In this document: positions 45,488 to 54,937 of the stretch, piece after piece
How the letters are laid out: every line of letters starts with the position of its first letter
Position numbering within the stretch: position 1 is the stretch's first letter
DNA from: an uncultured Muribaculaceae bacterium
GTDB taxonomy: Bacteria; Bacteroidota; Bacteroidia; Bacteroidales; Muribaculaceae
Assembly (NCBI GenBank): GCA_910579675.1
Contig: CAJTUF010000009.1
Coordinates: forward strand, 1-64,000
Direction: 5' to 3'
DNA: 64,000 bases
Notes under the pieces: model-generated
Database searches by the model: none
Seen by the model: the letters and a program-made list of their open reading frames with translations, nothing else
Told to the model about the DNA's origin: nothing
Made by a program: the position numbers and the translations under genes

Positions 45488-46351
45488 ATGACCCGACAAT
45501 CAATCATAATCGCAATAATAGTCCTCTTTACGCTATTTGATGTATCAGCGAAGAAGAAAGCGGAATATCCACGCGCCGAGATAAAGGTAGGCTACACCTA
45601 TCACGAAACTTTTGTGCGCGGTTCTGACGGCATAGTAAAGCGCGACATTCCATTTGTCCTCTTGGCTAACAAAGATCAGTCAAAATTCTATAACACGAAT
45701 ACGGAGTTCAAGGATTCTCTTGAATCCACACCCCAAGGAAGAGCCATCAGTAAGCAACTCCGTAATGATGCCATCAAAAGGTATAGCGAAACAAAAGACG
45801 AAAGCACAATGAAATCAGTTGTTTATCAGACATTTCTCTACATCTTCCGCTCCATATCTGATAATCAGATGACTGTATATGACAAGGCTGGCTCACTTGA
45901 ATTTGGGGTTTACACGGAACCTCTTGGCGAGATACAATGGGAAATTTCCGACTCGACAAAAACAGTCCTGGGTTATAATTGTGTGATGGCAACGGCAAAT
46001 TATCATGGACGGGATTGGACGGCGTGGTTCGCTCCTGATATTCCATTGCAGGAGGGTCCGTGGAAGTTGACTGGTCTCCCGGGATTGATTCTTGAAGCAA
46101 GTGAATCAACAGGGCAGCATAGCTTCGAGGCTACCGGATTAGAAGCCTCAAATCAGGAGATTGTACCTATTTACCCTTATCAGCAGTATGACAAAATGTC
46201 CCGGATTGAAATGCTGCGTCAGTTACGAAATTACCGTGAACACGGAAGAGCCATTGATGCAGCATCCACTGGTCTGAATCTCGGGCCCGATCACATACGA
46301 ACAGGCGAAGAAGTAGAAATAGATTTTCTTGAAACCGATTATCACGAATGA
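45488..46351 (+). CDS. GLPGLI family secreted protein, copy 1
   Basis: 287 residues with a signal peptide (MTRQSIIIAIIVLFTLFDVSA). The family motif KLTGLPGLILEA is at about 195-206, after the conserved GYNCVMATANYHGRDWTAWFAPDIPLQEGPW segment. GLPGLI proteins are Bacteroidetes-specific envelope proteins without a settled function, often adjacent to Crp-type or TonB-linked genes. It overlaps the next, paralogous gene by four bases (ATGA). GC content is clearly lower than in the core genes. Confidence 0.85.
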   Translation: MTRQSIIIAIIVLFTLFDVSAKKKAEYPRAEIKVGYTYHETFVRGSDGIVKRDIPFVLLANKDQSKFYNTNTEFKDSLESTPQGRAISKQLRNDAIKRYSETKDESTMKSVVYQTFLYIFRSISDNQMTVYDKAGSLEFGVYTEPLGEIQWEISDSTKTVLGYNCVMATANYHGRDWTAWFAPDIPLQEGPWKLTGLPGLILEASESTGQHSFEATGLEASNQEIVPIYPYQQYDKMSRIEMLRQLRNYREHGRAIDAASTGLNLGPDHIRTGEEVEIDFLETDYHE

Positions 46352-47196
46352 ACCGACTATTTTTTATACTGCTTTTAGTGGCTGCAACTACAGCTTATGC
46401 AAAAGATTTCGTCAAGGATGCCGAGCCTGCTATCCTTGAAGTGCATTATACTCGTATTGAAGTTACCGATACGACAAAGCGTAATTCTCATTTCTTTAAG
46501 GATCCTGTAATGCTCAGAATCGGGAAAAACAAATCCGTTTTTTGCGGGACTAAGAGATTATGGCAGGATTCAATTATGGAATGTGACCCCGCGACTTTCT
46601 GGGCCATGGATCAGGCAAAAACTATGAGTGGCAAGCGCGATGATACACGATTGGCTTGTGGTCATTATTGGAGTTATATTTATAAGAATATTCCTGATGG
46701 CAAAGTCATCGAACGTTGTTATTTTGATATGGAACGTTGGCAATATTCAGAAGATTGGGAGAAACCTGAATGGGAGATTGAAGATAACACGAAGACCATA
46801 TTAGGGTATGAATGTGTTGAGGCTACTGCCTGTTATCGTGGACGAAAGTGGACAGCGTGGTTTGCTCCGGAGATCCCTGTTCAGGAAGGTCCGTGGAAAC
46901 TCTGTGGCCTGCCGGGGTTGATTCTTGAAGCACACGACGCCAACAATGAATATATTTTTGAAGCCAACGGCCTTGTGCAGAATCCCAATTCAGAAGTTGG
47001 AATTTTCACTTACGATGATAAACAAGGCTACACTACAGTGAACCGCGATAAGTTTTTCAACAACTGGTGGAAATTTAAGCACTCCAATTCGGCTGCTAAA
47101 ATTCAGGCAGCGTATGGTGTCGGCATTTCTCCAACTAATGAAAAATCTAATGTCAACTTCGACAAAGAGGAGACCAATTATCCGCATGATTTATGA
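46348..47196 (+). CDS. GLPGLI family secreted protein, copy 2
   Basis: 282 residues, signal peptide MNRLFFILLLVAATTAYA. Shares with copy 1 the block GYECVEATACYRGRKWTAWFAPEIPVQEGPWKLCGLPGLILEAHD, but the N-terminal half is quite different, so the duplication is old or the two came as a set. Function unknown. No clear terminator follows. Confidence 0.85.
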   Translation: MNRLFFILLLVAATTAYAKDFVKDAEPAILEVHYTRIEVTDTTKRNSHFFKDPVMLRIGKNKSVFCGTKRLWQDSIMECDPATFWAMDQAKTMSGKRDDTRLACGHYWSYIYKNIPDGKVIERCYFDMERWQYSEDWEKPEWEIEDNTKTILGYECVEATACYRGRKWTAWFAPEIPVQEGPWKLCGLPGLILEAHDANNEYIFEANGLVQNPNSEVGIFTYDDKQGYTTVNRDKFFNNWWKFKHSNSAAKIQAAYGVGISPTNEKSNVNFDKEETNYPHDL

Positions 47197-47372
47197 TGAT
47201 CCGACTGATATTCATATTAGAGTGTTTTTAGAAGAAAGCTCGATTATATGTATCCCCCCGGAGGTTCATATAATAATAATGCAGCGATTGTAATGCAAAA
47301 TCACGGATGGTTATCCTTGATGCCTCCGAATTCCGCAGCAGGATATTGCAACCATGTCTCGGCAATAATCGT

Positions 47373-47380
47373 TACCTTTG
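47373..47380 (+). promoter_or_regulatory. Putative -7 box of the UvrA2-type gene
   Basis: TACCTTTG, 56 bases before the ATG at 47437. No TTG at the expected distance. Confidence 0.4.
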
Positions 47381-47436
47381 CAGGAGCATAAACCTTGGTG
47401 ACACAGCAACCACACACAATCAACCGAAACAAACCT

Positions 47437-49935
47437 ATGAACCCTGCATGCGATAAACCCGAAGCGATAGAAGTAAAAGGAGCGAGAGTCCATAACCTCA
47501 AGAATATAGATGTCGATATACCGCTGAACACAATTGTCGGCATCGCCGGCATTTCCGGTTCCGGAAAATCGTCGCTCGCTCTCGGAGTGCTGTATGCCGA
47601 GGGCTCTCGCCGTTATCTTGAAGCTTTGTCGACCTATACACGCCGGCAGATGACACAAGCCCCCAGAGCCGATGTCGACGAGGTGCTGTACGTACCCGCC
47701 GCCATAGCCCTGCACCAGCGGCCCGGTGTGCCAGGGATAAGGAGCACCTTCGGCACAGGAACTGAGCTCCTCAACAGCCTGCGCCTGATGTTTTCAAGAC
47801 TTGCGTCACACCGTTGCCCTTCATGCGGACATTACCACTCGCCATCGCTTGATGTGGCGGCTGAAAAGGAACTCGTATGCGACCATTGCGGGACGCACTT
47901 CTATGGGCCGGGGGCCGAAGACCTCTCGTTCAACAGCACCGGTGCCTGCAAGAAATGCGGAGGCACAGGCATTGTCATGGCCGTCGACCGCTCCACTCTT
48001 GTGCCCGACGAAAGCAAGACTATCGACGAAGGAGCCGTGGCGCCATGGAACTCCCTGATGTGGTCGCTCATGACCGATGTGTGCCGTGAAATGGGTGTCA
48101 GGACCGACGTGCCTTTCAGCCAGCTTACCGACAAGGAGCGTGATATTGTGTTCAACGGCCCTGCCGAAAAAAAGCATATCCTCTACCGGCCCAAAAACTC
48201 CGATCAGGCCACAGAACTCGACTTCACCTACTATAATGCCGTATATACAGTGGAAAACGCATTGAGCAAGGTGACCGATGAGAAAGGGATGAAAAGGGTT
48301 GAGAAATTCCTGCGCAGCGATGTGTGCCCGGCATGTCATGGCTCAAGGCTCTCCGATGCGGCGAGGGCTCCCCGGATCGACGGCATAGGTCTCGACAAGG
48401 TGTGTGAAATGACACTCGACCGGTGCATCGCATGGGTAAGGAATGTGCCGTCGACTCTCCCCGCCGAGATGCGTCCTATGGCGGTAAACATCTGCGACTC
48501 ATTTCTGTCGACCTCCCGGCGGCTTGTCGACCTCGGGCTGGGCTATCTGTCGATCGACCGCGCCGCCTCGACCCTTTCAACCGGTGAGCGTCAGCGCATG
48601 CAGCTCGCCAGAGCTGTGAGAAACCGCACCACCGGCGTGCTTTATGTGCTCGACGAGCCCTCGATCGGGCTTCACCCGGCCAATATCGAAGGTCTTACAG
48701 GAGTGATGGACGATCTTGTGGCCGACGGCAATTCCGTGGCTTTGGTCGACCATGATCCACAGATACTGAATCATGCGCGATGGATCATCGAGATGGGGCC
48801 CGGCGCCGGATCCGACGGCGGATGTGTGATAGCCCGCGGGACTGTGGCTGATATCGAGAAAAATCCGGAATCGCAAATAGGCCCGTTTCTCGCCGGAAAA
48901 CAAACCTCAGGCATAATAAGCCACGTCGATACCGGAGAGATGTTTGCTCTCGGCGAAATAGCCATGTCGACCCACACCATTCACACCGTGAAGCCCCTCG
49001 ATGTGCGGATCCCCAAAGGGAGGCTCACTGTGGTTACCGGAGTGTCGGGCTCAGGAAAAACAACAATGGTGCTCGAAAGCCTCATCCCGGCCCTCGAAGC
49101 CAAGATCAACGGAAAGGAGCTGCCCGGCCATGTACGCGCCATAGATGCCGATGGTGTGAATCATGTCAAACTGATCGATTCCACACCCATAGGTGCCAAT
49201 GTGAGATCGACCGTCGCGACCTATGCCAATATCCACGACGACCTCCGCAAGATATTCGCACGCACACCCGACGCGAAAGCCAAAGGGATAAAAGCGGGCG
49301 ATCTGTCATACAACACCGGATCGCTCCGCTGTCGGGTATGCGACGGCACCGGACAGGTGAGCCTTGACGTGCAATTTCTGCCCGATGTCGACATTCCTTG
49401 TCCGGAATGTCGGGGGTCACGCTATTCACGCGAGGCATCCCTGATCAGATGCAAGTGTAAAAATGGCCGTGAGCTTTCCCTGCCCGATATAATGGAGAGC
49501 GATATACACAATGCCATCGACATGTGTGCCGACTTCAGATCAGTTGCCTCACGGATCAAGACACTCGACACGCTCGGTCTCGGCTATCTGACCCTCGGGG
49601 AAGCCACGCCGAGCCTGTCGGGCGGCGAGGCTCAGCGACTGAAGCTCGCATCGGAGATGGGGCGGGAGCAAACCGACTCCATTTTTGTGTTCGACGAACC
49701 CACGATCGGTCTGCACCCTCTCGATGTGGAGAGGCTGCTCGGTGTGTTCAGGCTTCTCATTGATTCGGGGGCCACGGTCATCGTGATCGAGCATGATCTT
49801 GATGTGATCCGAAATGCCAACTGGATTATCGACATGGGACCCTCCGGCGGTGAAGCGGGCGGACGCATAGTGGCGTCAGGCACCCCTGCCGATATCAAGA
49901 CCAACCACGACAGCATCACCGGCAAATATCTGTAG
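47437..49935 (+). CDS. UvrA2-type (UvrA-like) ABC ATPase
   Basis: 832 residues from ATG 47437; a TTG 42 bases earlier is less likely. Two UvrA-style ATPase halves: Walker A GISGSGKSSLAL and GVSGSGKTTMVL, signatures LSTGERQRMQLARAV and LSGGEAQRLKLASEM, with zinc cysteine pairs (CPSCGHYH, CDHCG, CKKCGGTG, CRVCDGTG, CPECRGSRY). It is about 110 residues shorter than UvrA, and the UvrB-binding region between the first zinc module and the helical insertion looks reduced (RPGVPGIRSTFGTGTELLN), as in UvrA2/DrrC proteins linked to tolerance of DNA-binding drugs. No uvrB or exporter lies beside it. Confidence 0.85.
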   Translation: MNPACDKPEAIEVKGARVHNLKNIDVDIPLNTIVGIAGISGSGKSSLALGVLYAEGSRRYLEALSTYTRRQMTQAPRADVDEVLYVPAAIALHQRPGVPGIRSTFGTGTELLNSLRLMFSRLASHRCPSCGHYHSPSLDVAAEKELVCDHCGTHFYGPGAEDLSFNSTGACKKCGGTGIVMAVDRSTLVPDESKTIDEGAVAPWNSLMWSLMTDVCREMGVRTDVPFSQLTDKERDIVFNGPAEKKHILYRPKNSDQATELDFTYYNAVYTVENALSKVTDEKGMKRVEKFLRSDVCPACHGSRLSDAARAPRIDGIGLDKVCEMTLDRCIAWVRNVPSTLPAEMRPMAVNICDSFLSTSRRLVDLGLGYLSIDRAASTLSTGERQRMQLARAVRNRTTGVLYVLDEPSIGLHPANIEGLTGVMDDLVADGNSVALVDHDPQILNHARWIIEMGPGAGSDGGCVIARGTVADIEKNPESQIGPFLAGKQTSGIISHVDTGEMFALGEIAMSTHTIHTVKPLDVRIPKGRLTVVTGVSGSGKTTMVLESLIPALEAKINGKELPGHVRAIDADGVNHVKLIDSTPIGANVRSTVATYANIHDDLRKIFARTPDAKAKGIKAGDLSYNTGSLRCRVCDGTGQVSLDVQFLPDVDIPCPECRGSRYSREASLIRCKCKNGRELSLPDIMESDIHNAIDMCADFRSVASRIKTLDTLGLGYLTLGEATPSLSGGEAQRLKLASEMGREQTDSIFVFDEPTIGLHPLDVERLLGVFRLLIDSGATVIVIEHDLDVIRNANWIIDMGPSGGEAGGRIVASGTPADIKTNHDSITGKYL

Positions 49936-50002
49936 CCCCTCATTTGCCGACCTGCGCGGCTGAGCGCAGCCACGGCAATAGCCACGCATCAGGAACCGGC
50001 GA

Positions 50003-50034
50003 TTTGCATTGCTGACTTTTTTGGCGTAATTTTG
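50003..50034 (+). promoter_or_regulatory. Promoter of trmB-mrp-ribE
   Basis: TTTG (50003-50006), exactly 20 bases, TAATTTTG (50027-50034). Start expected near 50041. Confidence 0.8.
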
Positions 50035-50087
50035 CAGTCTGACATTACTCCCCCACCCACTAAAAAAACAACAACACCTGCATCTGT

Positions 50088-50873
50088 ATGGGCCGCAAAA
50101 ACAAGCTTGCCAAATTCAGCGAGATGAACACGATCGACTTCGTGTTCCAATACCCGTTTGCCGAGCTCGAGCGAGCCGGCGGATTTCCGCTCCGCGGCCG
50201 CTGGCACTCGGAGTTCTTCGGCAACTCTAATCCTATCACCCTCGAGCTGGGCTGCGGCAAGGGCGAATACACTGTCGGGCTCGCCGAGAGAGTACCGGGC
50301 CGCAACTACATCGGCGTCGACATCAAAGGGGCGCGGATGTGGCGAGGTGCCACTCAGGCGCGCGACGCCGCCATGAGCAATGTGGCATTCATCCGCACCG
50401 ACATCGAGCTGATCGACCGATTTTTCGCGCCCGGCGAGGTCGATGAGATTTGGATCACATTTCCCGACCCTCAGATGAAGAAGACGCGCAAGCGCCTCAC
50501 CTCAACCCGTTTTCTGGAGCTCTACCGAAAGATACTCCGACCGGAGGGCGCCGTGAGGCTCAAGACCGACTCCCCTTTCCTCTTCACCTACACACGCCTT
50601 ATGGCAGAGCACTGCGGCCTGGAGGTCACGGCCCTCACCGACGACCTCTATGCCTCGCCGCTCCTGACCGATATCCTGGCCATAAAGACCCACTATGAGC
50701 GCCAGTGGCTCGACAGAGGTCTTACCATAAAATATATAGCCATAGGGCTCGACCACACCACCGAGCTATCCGAGCCGGAGGTGGATATTGAGCCCGACAC
50801 CTACCGCAGCTATTCGCGCGGCATAATCCAACATAATATCCCCGCACCAACCGACAACAATCCCGATGACTGA
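50088..50873 (+). CDS. trmB: tRNA (guanine-N7-)-methyltransferase
   Basis: 261 residues. Makes m7G46 in tRNA with SAM. Motifs: ITLELGCGKGEYTVGLA (SAM loop), RNYIGVDIKGARMWRGA, FIRTDIELIDRFF and the family signature DEIWITFPDPQMKKTRKRLTSTRFLELYRKIL. Typical length plus a C-terminal tail (EPEVDIEPDTYRSYSRG). It overlaps mrp by 8 bases. Confidence 0.96.
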   Translation: MGRKNKLAKFSEMNTIDFVFQYPFAELERAGGFPLRGRWHSEFFGNSNPITLELGCGKGEYTVGLAERVPGRNYIGVDIKGARMWRGATQARDAAMSNVAFIRTDIELIDRFFAPGEVDEIWITFPDPQMKKTRKRLTSTRFLELYRKILRPEGAVRLKTDSPFLFTYTRLMAEHCGLEVTALTDDLYASPLLTDILAIKTHYERQWLDRGLTIKYIAIGLDHTTELSEPEVDIEPDTYRSYSRGIIQHNIPAPTDNNPDD

Positions 50874-51978
50874 ACCATTATATCCCCGCCTCATCCTCGA
50901 CGTGCTCGCCAATGTGCGCTATCCCGGCAACGGCAAGAATATCGTGGAGCTGGAGATGGTGACAGGCGACGACCTGCGCATCGACGGACGCCACGTGGAG
51001 CTGTCGCTCCACTTCAGCAAGCCCACCGACCCCTTTGCCGCTTCGCTGGTCAAGAGCGTCCAGGCTGCCCTCAAGACATTCATAGCCCCCGACGTGGAGG
51101 CTACAGTCAACACCCTCTTTCCCTCCATGGCCGAGAAAGCCCAGGAGGCTCCGGTGCTCCCCGGCGTGAAGAATATCATAGCCGTGTCGAGCGGCAAGGG
51201 CGGCGTGGGCAAATCGACCGTAGCCGCCAACTTAGCCGTTGCTCTGGCCCGCGAGGGCTATCGTGTAGGGCTGCTCGATGCCGATATCTTCGGCCCTTCG
51301 GTGCCAAAGATGTTTGGAGTGGAGGATGAGCCTGTATATATGAGCGAGACCCCCGATGGCCGTCGCCTCATAGAGCCGCTTGAGCGCTATGGCGTCAAGA
51401 TCCTTTCGATAGGATTTCTTGTAGAGAAAGATGCTGCCGTGCTCTGGCGCGGATCTATGGCCTCCAACGCTCTCAAGCAGCTCATCACCGAGGCCAACTG
51501 GGGCGAGCTCGACTACTTCCTGCTCGATCTTCCGCCGGGCACCTCCGACATCCACCTCACCGTGGTGCAGACCGTGGCGCTTACCGGAGCGGTAGTGGTG
51601 ACCACCCCTCAGGAGGTGGCCCTCGCCGATGCACGCAAGGGCATCTCTATGTTTCAGGGCGAAAAGGTGGGAGTGCCCATCCTCGGTCTCATCGAAAACA
51701 TGGCATGGTTTACCCCTGAGCAGCACCCCGACGAACGCTATTACATCTTCGGACGCGAAGGGGGCGTGGCTCTGGCCCGCAAACTCGGCCTGCGCCTCTT
51801 AGGGCAGATTCCGCTCGTGTGCTCCATTGCCGAGAGCGGCGATGCCGGCGAGCCTATCGCCGCGCGCGACACTGTGGCCGGAATGGCTTTCGTCCATGCC
51901 GCCCGCGAGCTCACCGAAGCGGTGGCCGAACGACACGACACCCTTCCTCCCACCACCCGTGTGGAGCTAAAGCATTAA
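50866..51978 (+). CDS. mrp: Mrp/NBP35-type Fe-S cluster carrier ATPase
   Basis: 370 residues. N-terminal DUF59/MIP18-like domain (about 5-85) and a ParA-like ATPase with deviant Walker A GKGGVGKST (110-118), DADIFGPSVPKMFG and the LPPGTSDIHLTVVQ switch region. Such proteins (ApbC) pass Fe-S clusters to apo-proteins. The CxxC pair of many ApbC proteins near the C-terminus is not obvious here. Between trmB and ribE. Confidence 0.93.
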   Translation: MTEPLYPRLILDVLANVRYPGNGKNIVELEMVTGDDLRIDGRHVELSLHFSKPTDPFAASLVKSVQAALKTFIAPDVEATVNTLFPSMAEKAQEAPVLPGVKNIIAVSSGKGGVGKSTVAANLAVALAREGYRVGLLDADIFGPSVPKMFGVEDEPVYMSETPDGRRLIEPLERYGVKILSIGFLVEKDAAVLWRGSMASNALKQLITEANWGELDYFLLDLPPGTSDIHLTVVQTVALTGAVVVTTPQEVALADARKGISMFQGEKVGVPILGLIENMAWFTPEQHPDERYYIFGREGGVALARKLGLRLLGQIPLVCSIAESGDAGEPIAARDTVAGMAFVHAARELTEAVAERHDTLPPTTRVELKH

Positions 51979-52003
51979 CCCCCCATTTATCAATTCTCCG
52001 ACT

Positions 52004-52615
52004 ATGTTTTCAGGAATAGTAGAAGAAGCCGCGCGAGTGGTGGCCGTAGAGCCCGACGGCGGCAATCTCCATATCACCCTCGAGTGTTCGTTTGCCGATG
52101 AGCTCTGCATCGACCAGTCGATAGCCCACAACGGCGTTTGTCTTACAGTGGTGGCGCTCCCCGGCAACGGCACCTACACCGTCACCGCAATCCACGAGAC
52201 CCTCCGGCGCTCCAATCTCGGCGATCTCAAGCCGGGCGACCTTGTCAATCTTGAACGCTCCATGCGCCTTGACGGACGCCTCGACGGCCACATCGTTCAG
52301 GGCCATGTCGACACCACGGCCATCTGCACCGAGGTGGAGGAGGCCGACGGCTCGACCTATTTCACCTTTGCCTACGAGGCATCGCGCGAGCTGATTGCCA
52401 AAGGTTATGTTACGGTAGAGAAAGGCTCGGTGACTGTCAATGGCGTTAGTCTCACCGTGTGCGACTCCGAGCCGCAGCAGTTCCGGGTGGCTATCATCCC
52501 CTACACATTCGACCACACCAACTTCTGCCGCATCGCCAAGGGGAGCCGCGTAAACCTTGAGTTTGACATCCTCGGCAAATACATAGCCCGCATCGCTGCC
52601 CTCACTCAGGCCTGA
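52004..52615 (+). CDS. ribE: Riboflavin synthase, alpha subunit
   Basis: 203 residues with the two lumazine-binding repeats: MFSGIVEEAARV ... IDQSIAHNGVCLTVVAL, and LDGHIVQGHVDTTA ... VTVEKGSVTVNGVSLTVCD. Converts two 6,7-dimethyl-8-ribityllumazines to riboflavin and the pyrimidine by-product. Usual length. No FMN riboswitch in front; it is the third gene of the trmB operon. Its last 10 bases overlap the end of the convergent MATE gene. Confidence 0.97.
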   Translation: MFSGIVEEAARVVAVEPDGGNLHITLECSFADELCIDQSIAHNGVCLTVVALPGNGTYTVTAIHETLRRSNLGDLKPGDLVNLERSMRLDGRLDGHIVQGHVDTTAICTEVEEADGSTYFTFAYEASRELIAKGYVTVEKGSVTVNGVSLTVCDSEPQQFRVAIIPYTFDHTNFCRIAKGSRVNLEFDILGKYIARIAALTQA

Positions 52616-53943
52616 CCGCGACGCATTCCTCTCACTGTGCGCAGGAAGAAATACAGAAACAGCCCTCCGGCAAGAAACAAGCTCACAGAGAAGCTGAGTA
52701 CCATCCCGTAGACCCCCAGACCGAGCGGAAACGCGAGTAGATAGGTCGACGGAATACCCACAAGGATATAGCTCACGAAAGCTATCCATAGCATGGGCAT
52801 CACATTGGCGGTGCCACGCAGAGCATTTGCAAAATTGATCTGTGTGGCATCGCCTGCCTGATAAATGAGCAGGGGGATTATGAGACCTGCCGCCACGGCT
52901 ATCACGGTAGGATCGACGGTGAAGAGCCTGATGATCTCCACACCCCAGTTGAGGAAGAGCACCGACGAGCACGCGGCCAGCACGAGCATCACGATATATC
53001 CGCGCATGGCTGTGGCGCGCATCGCCTCGGGCTCACGCCGCCCGGCATAATTGGCCACCAACACCGAAACAGCAGCCCCCATGCCATAATAGATGCAGAA
53101 ACCGAGAGTGCCGAGAGTCACCACCACCTGAAACGATGCAAGCGCCACCGATCCTATCCATCCGGCCATCACGGCTGTGCCCGAGAAGGCCGAGGTCTCA
53201 AATGCCATCTGAAGCGACACCGGGAGCGACGTGAGGCTCACCCGCTTCATCTCGGAGCCGCTCACCCTCGTGGCCTTGTAGCCGAGGCGGTAGGGTCGGA
53301 AGCAGCGGCGCACCATGAAGAACGCAACAATGAGCGACGGGCAGAGCACACGCGCCAACAGTGTGGCTATGCCCGCACCGGTGAGCCCCAGCTCGGGCAG
53401 TCCCCAATGACCGTAAATGAGCATATAGTTGCCGAGCACATTCACTCCGTTGGCCGCAAGGGTGATCCACATAGGCATCGACGTGCGCCCTATGGCATAG
53501 CTCCATTGTGCAAACACATTATAGATGGCTATCGGCACCATACCGGCAAGCGAGATTAAGAAATACGGGCGGATAAGCGGCAGCAGCTCGGCGGGCTGCC
53601 CCATGCGGTCGAGACAGAAATACACCACCGTCATGACTCCCATGAGCAGCACCGCAAAGATAAGGTTGACCACCAGTCCGTTGGCCACCACGCCCCCCAC
53701 CCTGTGGCGCTGACCCCGGCCAAACAGGGCTCCGGCAAGCGGGGTCAGCCCGTAGGTAAACCCGAGTATGGCCAGAATGGGGATGTTGAAAAGATTGTTG
53801 ACAAATGCCGCAGAGGCCAAGGCATCGGTGGAGTAATGGCCCACCATGGCCGTGTCGGCAAATCCGGTGACAATCATGCCGAGCTGCCCCGCTATGATGG
53901 GCAGTCCGAGGGTGATGATGCGTGAGTAAGGTGCCCCTTTCAT
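52606..53943 (-). CDS. MATE family efflux transporter
   Basis: 445 residues from ATG 53943 (MKGAPYSRIITLGLPIIAGQLG); a longer open frame runs back through the panB terminator and is not used. Twelve membrane helices; MATE signatures in the first half (FADTAMVGHYSTDALASAAFVNNLF, GLTPLAGALFGRGQRHRVG) and repeated in the second half (IPLLIYQAGDATQINFANALRGTANVMPML). Na+- or H+-driven export of drugs or metabolites; substrate unknown. Downstream of panB but separated from it by a terminator. Confidence 0.95.
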   Translation of the reverse strand: MKGAPYSRIITLGLPIIAGQLGMIVTGFADTAMVGHYSTDALASAAFVNNLFNIPILAILGFTYGLTPLAGALFGRGQRHRVGGVVANGLVVNLIFAVLLMGVMTVVYFCLDRMGQPAELLPLIRPYFLISLAGMVPIAIYNVFAQWSYAIGRTSMPMWITLAANGVNVLGNYMLIYGHWGLPELGLTGAGIATLLARVLCPSLIVAFFMVRRCFRPYRLGYKATRVSGSEMKRVSLTSLPVSLQMAFETSAFSGTAVMAGWIGSVALASFQVVVTLGTLGFCIYYGMGAAVSVLVANYAGRREPEAMRATAMRGYIVMLVLAACSSVLFLNWGVEIIRLFTVDPTVIAVAAGLIIPLLIYQAGDATQINFANALRGTANVMPMLWIAFVSYILVGIPSTYLLAFPLGLGVYGMVLSFSVSLFLAGGLFLYFFLRTVRGMRRGQA

Positions 53944-53972
53944 GCTGCTGTCTGGTGTTTTTATCGGTAAAT

Positions 53973-54009
53973 AAAAAACTCCGGCCGCAGGCCCGGGACC
54001 CGCGACCGG
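53973..54009 (-). terminator. Terminator of panB
   Basis: An 11-base-pair stem with two G-U pairs (53981-53991 with 53999-54009), loop of 7, followed on the minus strand by AG and six T (53973-53978). Confidence 0.85.
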
Positions 54010-54031
54010 AATTAATGGTGATCTATGTGTG

Positions 54032-54853
54032 TCAATACTGCTCGGAGGCGTTGGGGAAATCAACGGCCTTCACGTCGGCAACATAGCGGCCGAGGCTCTC
54101 GCGGATCACATCGCCAAGCTCAGCGTAGCGACGCAGGAATTTGGGCTTGAAGTCGGTGTTCATGCCGAGCATATCCTGCACCACGAGGATCTGTCCGTCG
54201 ACGCCCGAGCCGGCGCCTATACCTATCACGGGGCAGCTAACCTCCTTGGCCACCCGCTCAGCCAGCTCGGAAGGGATCTTCTCAAGCACTATGGCAAAGC
54301 ATCCGAGGCTGTCGAGCATCCGGGCATCGTTGAGCAGCTTGGCGGCTTCAGCCTCCTCGCGGGCTCGCACGCCATAGGTGCCGAATTTGTTGATCGACTG
54401 GGGAGTGAGGCCGAGGTGTCCGCACACAGGGATTCCGGCCGAGATGATGCGCTCAACGCTCTCACGGATCTCCTCGCCACCCTCGATCTTGATGGCTTCG
54501 GCGCCTGCCTCCTTCATTACCCTGATGGCCGACGCAAGAGCCTCCTTGGAGTTGCCCTGATAGGAGCCGAAGGGAAGGTCGACCACCACAATGGCACGCT
54601 TCACGGCCTTGGCCACGCTGCGGGCATAGATGATCATCTCGTCGAGTGTGATGGGGAGTGTGGTGGTGTTGCCGGCCATTACGTTGCTGGCCGAGTCGCC
54701 CACGAGGATAAAATCGAGGCCTGCCTCATCGACGAGGCGTGCGGTGGTGTAGTCGTAGGCGGTGAGACATGCTATTTTTTCGCCGCGCTGCTTCATCTCG
54801 CGGAGGCGCGCGGTGGTCACTTTGGGTAATTTGCTTTCAGTGTAGGTCGACAT
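54032..54853 (-). CDS. panB: 3-methyl-2-oxobutanoate hydroxymethyltransferase
   Basis: 273 residues. Makes ketopantoate for pantothenate and CoA from 2-ketoisovalerate and methylene-THF. Motifs: KIACLTAYDYTTARLVDEAGLDFILVGDS, VVVDLPFGSYQGN, AEAIKIEGGEE, VCGHLGLTPQSINKFGTYGVRA, FAIVLEKIP and GIGAGSGVDGQILVVQDMLG. Usual length. Transcribed away from metH, which regenerates THF from methyl-THF, so both genes belong to one-carbon use. Confidence 0.97.
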   Translation of the reverse strand: MSTYTESKLPKVTTARLREMKQRGEKIACLTAYDYTTARLVDEAGLDFILVGDSASNVMAGNTTTLPITLDEMIIYARSVAKAVKRAIVVVDLPFGSYQGNSKEALASAIRVMKEAGAEAIKIEGGEEIRESVERIISAGIPVCGHLGLTPQSINKFGTYGVRAREEAEAAKLLNDARMLDSLGCFAIVLEKIPSELAERVAKEVSCPVIGIGAGSGVDGQILVVQDMLGMNTDFKPKFLRRYAELGDVIRESLGRYVADVKAVDFPNASEQY

Positions 54854-54937
54854 TTCTATATCGTGTCTTTAATTAGTTGCGGGTGCCCGTGCCGACGGCA
54901 TTCAAAGGGTTTCAAGCCCCCGGCCGCCGCTTCGGGG

